Of a stretch of DNA of 64,000 bases, positions 20,013 to 30,109 are shown one piece after another. This DNA is from Selaginella moellendorffii (lineage: Eukaryota; Streptophyta; Lycopodiopsida; Selaginellales; Selaginellaceae): the NCBI RefSeq assembly GCF_000143415.4, contig NW_003314304.1:761102-825101 (forward strand). The letters run 5' to 3'. The notes below the pieces were generated by a model. The model made no database searches. It was not told the DNA's origin and saw only the letters and a list, made by a program, of their open reading frames with translations. The position numbers and the translations under genes are program-made. Each line of letters opens with the position of its first letter. Position 1 is the stretch's first letter.

Positions 20013-20291
20013 CCCAAGAACACGATATTTCGCTCCTGGAAGGGAGATTTCACCGCATCGATCTGTAACCCTCGAATCTATGCCGCAGAAGCCTGCCTGA
20101 TCGATCCAATCTCGCTATAGTCGCGAATGCGGGCAGAAGCCCTAGCCTAATCGCCAGAAAAACCGCTAGAAAATCCTAGCCGCTAGGAAGCGATGAATGC
20201 GCCAAGCCCCTTGCCAAGAACCCTAGAATGGAAGAATGTAGTGTGTGTGTGTGTGAGTATATTTTAGTGTGAGATGGAGATCATACAAGGA
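20013..20291. repeat. intergenic with (TG)n microsatellite
   Basis: A short TG dinucleotide run lies at about 20240-20255. Nothing else was recognised between the PPR start and the 3' end of the next minus-strand gene. Confidence 0.5.
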
Positions 20292-20942
20292 TCAATGCTG
20301 CTTGGCGCTGTGGCCCTGTGATTTGCTCCTCGTGTTCTTCGCCCGAGCTTCTGGATTGATCACCACTCCCAGCGAGTAGCTGGGCATGCAAGAAGAGCTC
20401 ATCACGAGCTTCTCCTCGGTGAATTTCACCCTGCTCCTGCTACTCCTGAGCCCTGGATCGCGATTCCTGGCGCTCGCCCCTTCCACATTCGCTCCATCAT
20501 CGCGGAAATCTGGCGATGATTCCTCTCGCGGCATGGATGTCTCGCCCTGATCGAAGCTAACCCTTCTCTCGCTGCCAAGCATGGAATTGGAGCTCCTCCA
20601 CTGGTGATCCGGCTGGCACGACGCCCCGAAAGACTGCTGCGCGAGAGATCGGAGCGTGGATGTGGCCTCCTCCTCCTCCGGATCGCTGCCGTGCTGCTGC
20701 CGCGCGCTCTCGAAATCCGCGAAGGCGGGATTGACCGTGGCGAAGGAGTATTTCTTGAGGAAGGACATGGACATCGCCGAGGGATTGGCAGCGGTGGAAT
20801 TGGAATTGGAGCCCGATTTGCTGCTGGATTTCCTGGCGCTGCCACTGTCGCTCCTCCTCGCCTCGCCCGCCGCCCATTGCTCGGGCGTGCTGCTGTGAGA
20901 GATCGAATTCCTGGGAGGAGGCCGCGACATGCAAGCTCCCAT
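20292..20942 (-). CDS. putative N-myristoylated/palmitoylated plant protein, unknown function
   Basis: Intronless frame. I choose the ATG at 20942 because it yields MGACMSRPP, a strong dual-acylation N-terminus (Gly2 myristoylation, Cys4 palmitoylation); an upstream in-frame ATG at 21026 would bury it. The 216-residue product is Ser-rich and largely disordered, with short conserved-looking blocks MSFLKKYSFATVNPAFADFE, RRVSFDQGE and VKFTEEKLVMSSSCMPSYSL. I recognise no domain. The charged blocks after the lipidated end suggest a plasma-membrane peripheral protein. It is divergent from the zinc-finger gene, with a 404 bp region between the start codons. Confidence 0.7.
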   Translation of the reverse strand: MGACMSRPPPRNSISHSSTPEQWAAGEARRSDSGSARKSSSKSGSNSNSTAANPSAMSMSFLKKYSFATVNPAFADFESARQQHGSDPEEEEATSTLRSLAQQSFGASCQPDHQWRSSNSMLGSERRVSFDQGETSMPREESSPDFRDDGANVEGASARNRDPGLRSSRSRVKFTEEKLVMSSSCMPSYSLGVVINPEARAKNTRSKSQGHSAKQH

Positions 20943-21346
20943 CGAAATCTCGCCCAGATTTCGCGACCGCGGGGCCGGATCGAGCGAGCTAGGCGTGGAT
21001 CGATCGTCGGTCGATCGACCGCGCACCGACGATCTCCTTTTCTTTCCTACAGTGCTATAATATTCGCTTTTCCCACACGCGCACGCACTCCCCTCTCCTA
21101 GCTAACATTCCTCTCGAGCATGGGATTGGTTTAGCGTTAAAACGAGGATTTCCTTAATTAAGATTTATTTATCCGCAGCCGTTGGATGTATCCAACGGCC
21201 CACAAAAACCCCTTAAACGTAATCCGGGGAGAGACACAAACCCTTTTGCTGTGACTGACTGATTAGCTAGGGCGAAGCGAGGCGAGCGTTGCGCGCGAGG
21301 CGCTCTAGCATTCGATCGATCGATCGGGAGCGCATCGCTCTCTGGG
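20943..21346. promoter_or_regulatory. 404-bp divergent promoter region with paired AACGG motifs
   Basis: The region separates the acylated-protein gene and the RanBP2-type zinc-finger gene. It holds an 8-bp perfect inverted repeat with a 4-nt loop at 21179-21198 (CCGTTGGATGTATCCAACGG). Each arm carries TCCAACGG, close to the mitosis-specific activator (MSA) core AACGG recognised by three-repeat MYBs. Function is inferred. Confidence 0.45.
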
Positions 21347-22658
21347 ATGACACAGGTACGCTGCGCGATCGCGCCTTAGGGTTGTGGAATTGATTCTATC
21401 GCCTCGTCTGCCTTGTTCCAGTCGGATAATCGAGCTGCGTCTGGAACGAAGCGAGCGCGCTCGGAAGGTAAGGCCGGCGCTTTGGAATTCTTCCGAGAAA
21501 TCTTCTTTTCTCACTGGAAATTCTCTTGTCTAGGACCTCGCGGTGATGGCGATTGGACGTGCCCCTTGTGTGGCAATGTCAATTTCGCGTTTAGAGCTAC
21601 TTGCAACATGAGAAAATGTGGAGCGAGCAAGCCAGCTGATATCACTCGGGTGGGAGGAGGGCCGATTGGACCGCTACCGTATGACCAATCGCCGGCGCTC
21701 TTCATGGCCGGGCCTGGAGTTCCTCCTCCAATTCAAGTGGGGATCAATGGAGGATACACGCAGGTGCCGATGCCTCCTCCCGTATCAACGATTCCATACG
21801 ACTATGGTGGTGGAATGAATCTACAAACGACTTATAACCCGATTCAACTACCCGGTGCTTATAATCCCGCGCTAGGTGAGAACAATCGTTGGTTTTGGTG
21901 ATTCTTAGCTCTCCTTTTTTTTACAGTTCATGCGGTACATCATCATGAAGGTGTGCACTTAGGATCTGGCTTTGGAGCTCCGGTCGTGGACGGCTATGGA
22001 ATGGGCATGACTATGGTTCCTCCACCTGTAAGTGTTTCGCGTCTTTTGGAGATTCCGGAGGAAGTAAAGCTTTTCGTCTTTAGTTTTCGGTGATGCAGAT
22101 TCCGGGGCCTCGGCCGGGTGTACAAATCGAAGAGAATGGCTCACGGAAGCGTAGAGGCGGTACGCAGAAAGCCTGTCCTTCGTACAACCTCTCAGTCTTC
22201 TTTTTTTGTTTGTTGCAGGGCCGGAAGGCTCGGAGGGCGATTGGATATGTCCCAAGTGTGGCAACTCAAACTTCGCATTCAGGACCTTCTGCAACATGCG
22301 CAAATGCGGCACTCCCAAACCCGCGGAACCGGTTTGTCATTCATTCGTTTCTTCTGCCGGTTGTCACCACAGCCTAGTGTCTGTTTTGTTTTCTCGTCTG
22401 TGTGGCTCAGGTCCCTCGCATTGCACCTCAAAAGGCTAACTCACGTAAGCTCTCTCTTTCAATATCTCTCATAGCAACACAAAAACTGGTTTGTTTCGTG
22501 TTGCAGAAGGTCCAACCCCGGAAGGAAGTTGGACGTGCGATGCTTGTGGTAATGTAAATTATCCCTTCCGAACGAAATGTAATCGCAGGAACTGTGGCGT
22601 TGACAAACCCGCTGATGCAAAGCTTACAACGAAAACGTCTCCTCCTCCATCGGACTAA
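21347..22658 (+). CDS. RanBP2-type zinc-finger protein with three fingers
   Basis: Eight exons (21347-21355, 21422-21467, 21534-21875, 21927-22027, 22099-22159, 22219-22331, 22411-22444, 22507-22658) give 286 codons in phase; exon 1 encodes only MTQ. Three RBZ fingers of the W-x-C-x2-C-x10-C-x2-C type are visible: GDWTCPLCGNVNFAFRATC, GDWICPKCGNSNFAFRTFC and GSWTCDACGNVNYPFRTKC. The linker between finger 1 and 2 is Gly/Pro/Tyr-rich. Such multi-finger plant proteins bind single-stranded RNA, often with GGU motifs, and related proteins act in splicing or organellar editing. No signal or transit peptide is obvious. Its 3' flank (22738-23100) is duplicated at 34053-34380. Confidence 0.9.
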
Positions 22659-23249
22659 GGTATGGCTTTTCCTCGCGCCCTCTTCTCAGTTTTTCTCCAT
22701 TCTCTTTCCTTTTTCCCTCCTTGAGCTCTTGACACCGTCACAGCTCTTGCGAGCTGGTATGCCGACCATCAGAGACAGTGCTGACTTGGTTCGTTTACCG
22801 CTTGGGGCTTCCCGTGTTGTGCTGCGAGCAATTCCATTCGATCTGATTGATGGGTTTTTCGTGTCTCTGCCCCTGTTTCAGTACTGTCGTCGAGCTTGTG
22901 GAGGTCCGAAAAAAAAAAAAACCAAAAGATGAAAAAGAAAAACACTGTCAACGTTTTTCCGCCTGGTCCGTCGTTGGTGTCTCTTCTCAAGTCTCAGTTT
23001 TCTGATCAGGCCTCTCGTCTCCGTCGTCGTCATGGTCGCGTATATATACATTATGTACAGACGGCGAATGTACGTTTTTTTCTTGGTATACATATGGTCG
23101 AGAGGGTGAGGAGAGATTTTTTTTGGGGCCTTTTACAATCGCCTTTTACAATCGCCCTTTTTGGGGCGATTGTAAGATTATAGTTTAAGAGATTGGTATA
23201 TTCTTTCAATAGGGTTTAAGCTATTGTTCGCGCATAGTGCTTCTTCGAA
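22659..23249. other. 3' flank of zinc-finger gene and promoter of GRM
   Basis: No coding exon was seen. It contains a 13-A run near 22908, a TATATATA element at 23039-23046 and a short direct repeat of CCTTTTACAATCGCC (23131 and 23144). Most of it is repeated, somewhat diverged, at 34053-34470, and pieces recur near 36205, 37420 and 38140. Confidence 0.6.
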
Positions 23250-23909
23250 ATGGTTTCCGCCGTCCGGCTCGCTGGTGCTGTTGCGACGGGAGTTGTGATA
23301 GGTGGAGTGGCGGCTATCTATGGCGGGGCTGTGAAAGCCGCAGTGGATTCCATCAGCACCGGGATCAAGGAAGCAGCTGAGGCGGGGGGCGGAGCTCTAG
23401 GGAAATCCCTGGAGCTGAAAGAGGCCCTGGCAGAAGGAGGAAAGGCGCTGGAGCTGAAAGACGCCCTAGCAGCAGGAGGAAAGTCGCTGGATTTTGGTGG
23501 ATCTCTTGGGACGGGGCTGTGTGCCCATGGCCTCAATAGCGTTGGCCAGGGGATCAGCTCGGGCCTCAATGGCCTTGGCAAAGGGATCGGCTCGGGCCTC
23601 AATGGCATTGCCATGGGGATCGGCTCGATTGGCGTGGGGATCGGGATTGCTGGCATCGTCGTTGGGCGCGGGATCTGCAACCTTGCGGCTTCACAGAAGA
23701 CCCTCGTCGAGAAGCTCGTCTCTGCAGTGGTCGTGCGCTCGGAGCCGGACAGGTCAGGCTCCGGAAAGCTCTCCAAGACGCAGCTCAGCTCCTCCGGCAA
23801 CCCTGGAGAGGCACAGCTCGGCCTCTCCAACCCTGGCGAGGCGCACGCTCAGCTCTCCGACCCTGGTGAGGCGCACGCTCAGCTCCCCGACCCTGGCAGC
23901 GAGATGTGA
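23250..23909 (+). CDS. GRM: glycine-zipper membrane protein with C-terminal decapeptide repeats
   Basis: Intronless frame of 219 residues from the ATG at 23250; GRM is a working name used here only. The order is: N-terminal hydrophobic segment (LAGAVATGVVIGGVAAIYGG); amphipathic repeats GGGALGKSLELKEAL / EGGKALELKDAL / AGGKSLDF (about 48-85); a long glycine zipper (NGLGKGIGSGLNGIAMGIGS, then GVGIGIAGIVVGRGI); a Lys/Val helix; and three to four copies of a roughly ten-residue repeat of the form N/D-PGEAHAQLS at the C-terminus. I recognise no family. Glycine zippers of this length are typical of membrane-inserting or oligomerising proteins. The gene is much richer in G+C than its degenerate relatives at 34-42 kb, which preserve its promoter, body and 3' flank. 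Confidence 0.7.
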   Translation: MVSAVRLAGAVATGVVIGGVAAIYGGAVKAAVDSISTGIKEAAEAGGGALGKSLELKEALAEGGKALELKDALAAGGKSLDFGGSLGTGLCAHGLNSVGQGISSGLNGLGKGIGSGLNGIAMGIGSIGVGIGIAGIVVGRGICNLAASQKTLVEKLVSAVVVRSEPDRSGSGKLSKTQLSSSGNPGEAQLGLSNPGEAHAQLSDPGEAHAQLPDPGSEM

Positions 23910-23999
23910 TGGTAAAACTGTGTTCTTCCTCCTTTGTTTCTTTTCTTGACGCTTTTTTCTTGCAAGGTGGATCAAAGAAAGGCGGACTCTCTCTCGATC

Positions 24000-24000
24000 G

Positions 24001-24042
<42 letters not shown>
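24000..24042 (+). repeat. (TC)n microsatellite
   Basis: A CT dinucleotide run lies in the 3' flank of GRM. The degenerate copies at 42.2 kb keep the surrounding sequence but not the run. Confidence 0.9.
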
Positions 24043-24043
<1 letters not shown>

Positions 24044-24254
24044 CAGGTCTTCCTTTTTTGTGGAATTCTCAAGAATTCGTCTTTTTGTGTAGACTGAGCT
24101 GCTAGCAAGTTTTCTCTGTGTCTTTGCTGGAACAGCAGGCACACTTTCGGATCGTCACAGAATCGTCGTTGTTATAGAGTCTAGGATGTAAAAATGTTAA
24201 ATATATACCAGAATGTAACGAATCTTGTCTAGTATATAGCTTCTGTTCCTTTTT

Positions 24255-24770
24255 CCTCTTGGGCTTAACTCGATCGACCAGAAAGTCCACAAGCAATACA
24301 ACATTCACCATGCGTAAAGTCGATCCAAAGTTCCAGCGTGACTCCAGAGCACGCCACCAGCCTCAAAAAACGGTGGCCAGGGAAGATTGAGATTGATCCG
24401 GAGATCTTGCAACCCGTGGATGGATTTCCAGCGCTTCCACGGACATTTTCTATCACGTATGATTTTCTTGCGACTGTTAGCATCGATTTTCTTATACTTT
24501 TGGAACTATGGACAGGATCATGGAGTTAACTTTGGAGGAACAGTTGGAAAGGTAACTTAACTTGGATGAGTTCTTGTTTCTCAGACTGAAGCAAGATATG
24601 GCTGGAGTGATTGATGTTTGCTGGATCCAGGGAGGACCATGCCACAGTCCAGCTTGAGCTCCAAAGCGATGGTACACTAAGGAGTGTTATGAACCACATT
24701 CAAGAACAACTCCTAGAAATGGAGGTAAGCAACAAGCCTTGTGTTTTCGTGCGCTGCATGACGAAACTTT
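24255..24770 (+). pseudogene. fragment of an unrecognised multi-exon gene
   Basis: Three exon-like pieces with plausible splice sites can be joined: one ending FPALPRTFSIT (to about 24457), a short one (IMELTLEEQLER, about 24514-24551) and a third (EDHATVQLELQSDGTLRSVM, 24632-24724). The sequence reads like real protein, with a helical, acidic C-terminal piece, but the family is not recognised. It stops about 100 bp before the right arm of the inverted duplication, which suggests that the duplication landed in or next to this gene and cut it. Confidence 0.4.
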
Positions 24771-24889
24771 TTCATATCAAGGAAGATCAGCGTCTGTGAG
24801 AGATCGATCAAAATCCCACAAACAAAACGACAAAGCTTCATGCATATAGTCGACTGGAAATGACTCCAGGCCGGGCTTAGAAGTTAAGA

Positions 24890-26444
24890 ATGAATGCAGT
24901 AACTCCGGGAACTCTAACTCTCACGGCAGATTCCAGATGGAGGAGGAAGGAGATGATAGACACATACGAAGCTCTTCTCAAGCAGTATGGAAACTCCAAG
25001 TCACTCAGACGGGTTCACTCACAGATGATCTCTAATGGTCTCGACGGGGATACGTACCTGGGAAATCTCTTGGTGCAAATGTATGGAAGGTGTGGAAGCC
25101 TGGACGACGCTCGAGCTGCTTTCCGAGGGATCCACCAGCGGAACGTGTTCTCCTGGACGATACTCATCTCGCTTCTTGTCCAGAATGGTCGATGCAGTGA
25201 CGCTGATTAGCGTCCTGGAGGCTTGTGCGAGCCTGAGAGCATTGGTAGAAGGAAAGACAATTCACGAGAGGATAGTTGCAAGTGGAGTAGAGACGGATGT
25301 GTTTGTGGGAACTGCAGTGAGCTTCTATGGAAAATGCGAGGCTGTAGAAGACGCAAGACAGGTGTTTGATCGGATAATGGACAAAGACATTGTTTGCTGG
25401 AATGAAATAACCGGAGCGTATGCACAGCACCATTGCGAGGAGAAAGCGTTTGCATTGTACCTGGAGATGGTGGAGAATCAAATGCGCCCCAACGATGTCA
25501 CGCTCATCACGCTCATCACGCTCCTGGACTCTTGTTCGAGCACCTGCAAAATGGAAAGGGGATCGTCACTCCACAGAGAAGCTGCTGCTAGAGGATACCT
25601 GTTCCACACGTCCGTCGTCAACGCGCTCATCAACATGTATGCCAAGTGTGGAAGCCTCGAAAACGCGACGAGAGTGTTTATCGAGGCAACAAACCGCACT
25701 ACCAACGTGATCACCTGGAACACCATGATAGTAGCCAACGCACAGGAGGATCTAAATCTCGAGGCCCTGCAAATATACCGCAGAATAAATCAAGAAGGGA
25801 TAAAAGCAAGCGACGTTACTTACGGTACTGTTCTTGCTGTCTGTGCCAATCTTGGTGAATTTACCACGGGCCGAGAAGTTCACTCTCGCAGTCTTGCCAC
25901 TGGATGCTGCTCGGACGTCGTAAAAAACTCTCTTATGTGTCTGTGTGGAAACTTGGAGGCCGCTCAAACTGCTTTCGAGAGTGTCGCAAGTAAAAACGTC
26001 GTTTCCTGGTCTTCAATCGTTGCGGCTTATGCACGGAACGGCGAAGAAGACAGAGCTCGCAACCTGTTCTGGACGATGAATCAGGACGGAGTGCTGCGGA
26101 ATATTGTTACGTTCACTTCTGTTCTTCATGCCTGCTCTCATGCCGGACTGGCCGACGAAGGATGGAGCTACTTTCTCTCCATGCAGGGAGACCACCATCT
26201 AGAGCCAACTCCCGAGCACTACGGATGCATGGCCAACTTGCTCGCCAAGTCCGGCTGGGTGAAGCACGCTGCAAGCTTCATGTCCGCCATGCCGGTTCAA
26301 CCTGATGCTTCAGCCTGGAGGAGCCTACTTGGTGCTTGTGAGGTCCAAACTGACAAGGAATATGGTGCTCTAGCAAGCAGCTATTGGATGCAGAACCCCG
26401 AAATTCTGCGGCCTATGTACTGCTATACAACATTTCGAAACTGA
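24890..26444 (+). pseudogene. PPR pseudogene (copy of 11823-13757)
   Basis: It opens with the same MNAVTPGTLTLTADSRWRRK start as the intact gene. Within 120 codons it loses four residues (the SLADGR segment becomes SLR), and then a deletion of roughly 400 bp joins LLVQNG directly to DAVTLISVLEACASL with a change of frame. The rest, from about 25200 to 26440, is open in one frame, with small in-frame changes (an added LIT, loss of YGG) and an altered C-terminus. With the frame break near the start, a full-length PPR protein cannot be made. Confidence 0.85.
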
Positions 26445-26480
26445 ATTAGCACCGGAAAATATGTTACATACTACTAGAAG

Positions 26481-27755
26481 TTAGAAGTTATCCGTCTCGA
26501 TATCAGCATCCATGTTGAACGACATGCCATCGCCGATATCAGGATCGTAGTCCTTTATCTTTGTTCTCTCCATACTGAATCGCATTGTCGATAGTGGAGA
26601 GAAGATACTGCAAACTGCAAGGAGCCATTCAATCACACAATTCCCACAGGTAAAGAAATGGCGTACCTGGCTTCGCTTGTGACGTCCACTGGTGACGAAG
26701 TTGACCATCCTGTAATCGTCAATCTGCCGGAAGCGGAACTTGTAAATAATTACAAAACTCTTGGTAAAAAACAAACCAATTCTGCGAGTGCGGCGTTGAG
26801 CTTTCCGTATCGTGGAGCGGTATTTGCGTTCATCTCCGACAGTAGGAAAACCGGATCAGGGTCAAGGTAGCTACACACAAAATTGTGAAAACAAAGTAAG
26901 TAATATTGGATTGGTAGCACGTACTCTTCGATGTCTCTTTTCTTGGCCACGAGATCCATCTTCGTGAGGACATTCACATGAGGAAGTTCGAGTTGGACCA
27001 TAGCAGACAAGGACGACAGGCATCCACTTATATACTTGGTAACATCCGAAACAAACTGCACAAGAACAAAAGCAAACTTCTGTCTGTCATACACCAAATC
27101 AATCCGAGTAGGAGCTACCTGAGAATCAAGGAGGTAGACCGCGCACAGATTAAAATCCCAGCGCTTAAGTTGTTCGACGAGGCTTTTAAACACGGGGATG
27201 TGTGTGTAGAGCTCAATCTGACCTGTGTAATACCACTACAACTAAAACTAGTGAATAGAAACTACATAAACCTGGACAGTCGAAGACAACGTCATCGTCG
27301 ATATAGTCTTCTAGTTTCTCCGCAAGCCAGTCGTCCATATTCTCCTCAAGATATCTACACTAGAAATGGTCAGCCAGAAATCCTTGTGTAGAAACTAACA
27401 CCACGAAAGCTCTACTCAAATCTTACATGCAATAGATGAGGCCTCCGTTTGGTCCATAGTTAAATTCTTCCATCACATCCTCTAGAGGAACAAGCTCTCT
27501 TATATCTGATGAAAAATAGATCCAAACTAAAATCTTTGCAACACTGAAATCTTTACAGACCTGCAGCAACCGCGTATTTGAAATCCTCCGCCGCTGGCTC
27601 GAGATTGATCACATCCAGGTTCCGCCCGATCGTGTTGCAATGCTGCTGCAAATGGTAGCAATACGTCGACTGCAAGATCGAGATCAGAGATTGAGCACAG
27701 GAACCGCGAAATCTCACTCGCCTTGCCGCTGCCCGCCGTGGGCGTAGCGAGTCAT
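26481..27755 (-). pseudogene. GPN3 pseudogene (copy of 10493-11791)
   Basis: All nine exons can be located and most are almost unchanged, but exon 1 carries a 14-nt deletion that removes the start of the P-loop and shifts frame, and the exon 1 donor has changed from GT to GC (AAGGCGAG). Without residues of the GxxGxGK motif the product could not bind nucleotide even if translated from a later Met. The single localised lesion and otherwise clean exons point to recent loss. Confidence 0.85.
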
Positions 27756-27873
27756 TTTGAAAATGCCTAAGACCTAAACCTCGAGAAATATACTCGGTAT
27801 ATTCATTGACAGTTTTCTTTTCCAAATTAGGGTTAAGTTAACATCCATCGGACGGTTAGAATTCAACTGGGTG

Positions 27874-29423
27874 TTACTTGCGTTTGAGCTCTTCAGCAGC
27901 GGTGGCGGCTTTGAGCGAGACTGGATTTGTGGAAGCCTTCAATGGATTCATGGCTGTTCTAGTTTTTGACATGTTCCATGCAGTAGTGACAACATGGCCT
28001 GCGGTTGAAAGCCCCTCTTTTGTCAATTATCTAGAGCAAAGATTTCTCTTGATTCAATCAAGCACAACAGTGATCAATCTAACCTGTGTGATACGACTTG
28101 GCATGTTACTAGAGTTTTTCACGACATGACGTTCTTCCCAGCCAGCTCCAAAGCGTCGAAAACTTTCACTGTGATCTCACATACAATGTGATCATCCATT
28201 TTCTGGGAGAGATTGCGAAGAACTTGGCCTACCAAAGGCATCCAAAGTGGCAATTGCGGCTTCTCCACGCAACAGCCCGATCAATGCAGCCCCTGGCTTA
28301 GTTTTCAGCGCAGAGGAAGTGATCGATTCAGTGGCAGTGACAACTCCAGTGAGAAGACCACTCGCGAGCGTCTCAGTAATCTTTGAGATTTGCTTCGCAC
28401 TAGTCAAAGAGCCAGTAAAAAGACTAGTCAAAGATAGTAAGCGCAAGAACTTACGTCCCGATGTTCTTCATTGTCTTGGGGCTGACCTTTGACGGCTTCT
28501 TTTTCGGTTTGATGTGCTGCTGCATCAACAATCCACTGCGCTCCGATCTGCCTCGCAATTAGTTCGCTCACCCAGAGGATTCCTCGCACGATATGCCCCG
28601 AGCCACTGGCAATCGCCTTTGCGATCGCGCTTTGATAGTCATCGGCGTTGGGAGCCAGTTGCTCCAAGTAGTAGTTCTTCTTCTTCGTTGTGAGCTTCAC
28701 TCCAGCGATTCCTTGATTACCGTCACCTTGCACCATCTCCACGAGCTCCTCGTCTTGATCTTTCAGGAGCGCTGGAACTGGCACCAGCGAGCTATAGCTT
28801 TCGAGGGCCAAATCCAGCTCCTTGAGATCGCATCTCCAGGGAGGGTGACACCTATTTGAGAACTTCCGCGCTTGACTTAAACGAGACCTTCTGTTTCCCT
28901 TCGCTGGAAGGTTGATCCTCATCTTCAACTGGCAGTCTCAAGCTAAAAACGTAGTGACTCTCGCTGAGCTTCAAGACTGGAGTGTCCTTCGCCAGCGGCC
29001 ACTGGAGCTCGTCTCCAAGCCTGACGATGGCTGCGACCACGCTACCGTTCTGGACGATCCTTATGACGCTAAGATCTCCAGACGCGAGAAGAACACTTTC
29101 CGATCCAGCCTGATCGTGATCCATGAGTAAACCTTTGCATTTGGAAGTGTGACGAGAACTTCCAGGATAGAATTTGCCGCCGTTAAAGCTTCTTGCTCCA
29201 TGGATCCATCGCTGGCTACTTGAGCTGCTGCATTTTCCTCCTCGGATATGGCTTCCACCGCTCTCGCCAGCGCCATGTCTTGATCATCTTGAGAAAGCTT
29301 TGGCTTTTTGCTTGGACTCCCACCATGATCGTCTACTGCTTGCTCACTACTCTCTGGAGCATTCTCTTTCTCCTTTGCGCTGGACGAGCGAGTTCTCCTG
29401 CGAGAAAGAGCTAATCGACTCAT
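27874..29423 (-). pseudogene. ERD7-like pseudogene (copy of 8757-10376)
   Basis: The duplication boundary lies inside codon 9, so the original start is missing, although adjacent DNA supplies a new in-frame ATG at 29423 (MSRLALSRRRTR). A one-base deletion in the KVYLMDHDQ region shifts the frame near 29125, a TAG interrupts after SSAEVLK near 28852, and about 16 bases are missing just beyond. The 3' exons are also altered (ending EELKRK in place of EQLKGKKTM). It cannot encode the full protein. Confidence 0.85.
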
Positions 29424-29755
29424 CCACTTCACTACACTACCTCACTCAAACTGTGTATTCTTTCCACCATAAAGCGACTAGCTCCTCTTCTCTCTAGCAA
29501 AAAAGGAAGACAAAGCACTAGAATCGATCGGGAATACAAAAGGTTGACATACATTGTCCACTCTTGCAAGAGTTAATTAGAAGCAATATCATTTTAGACA
29601 AGCTTTCAGGAAGTTAGGAAATACATTGACATGGATGGAGCAAGTAAATCCAGCCTCGACTATCTGTATAATCTCTTGACCTGCAATTTGTATGAGTAGT
29701 GATATTTCCCAGGTAACATAAGAGGTCAGCATTGGTGCTCGAAAGAAGCTCAAGG
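29424..29755. other. no recognised feature
   Basis: This sequence lies beyond the right duplication boundary. No coding similarity or repeat was recognised. Confidence 0.4.
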
Positions 29756-29779
29756 TTAGGTAAGAAGATTGGAAGCAAG

Positions 29780-30090
29780 AAAGTCATCACGTACCAGATG
29801 GGTTTCTGGATTCAAGGCCATTGTATTCATGGCATAGCGCATCACCACCATTACGATTTTTCTGTCCTGGAAATCATCTGGGTAGATGAGGATCAAAAGG
29901 AAAAGGAATGTCGAAAGGACTTCGCGATCGATCAGCTGGAGCTTCCAAGACATCTCCCTATAACATCCAGCAGCGGCTCCATGCTCTTGCACGTAGAAAT
30001 CTTTGGTGCGTAGGTACAGCGGCGAGGAGAGCTTCCTCCACAAAGGCGGAAGAATCCAGGTCGATCGATCGAAATAGAGATCGATTTCAA
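29780..30090 (-). pseudogene. exon-like fragment of an unrecognised protein
   Basis: A minus-strand frame of about 100 residues reads like genuine coding sequence (PPLWRKLSSPLYLRTKDFYV, QEHGAAAGCYREMSWKLQLI, then FLFLLILIYPDDFQDRKIVM) and ends at a good donor (CTG|GTACGT). The middle is hydrophobic enough for one membrane helix. Neither a start exon nor convincing 3' exons were found. Family not recognised; it may be part of a gene whose remainder is lost. Confidence 0.35.
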
Positions 30091-30109
30091 AACACACGGC
30101 CTGAAACAA

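Larger units (their letters stand above)
24867..29411 (-). repeat. right arm of inverted segmental duplication
   Basis: This is the reverse-orientation copy of 8782-13785, about 460 bp shorter through deletions. Long stretches appear nearly identical, including introns, and the three genes keep order and spacing. Every gene in this arm is broken. The arms are separated by about 11.1 kb of unique sequence. Confidence 0.9.

Noticed and set aside
20604-21101. 165-codon plus-strand frame
   Set aside because: Antisense to the acylated hypothetical protein gene and its leader; Arg-rich shadow frame.
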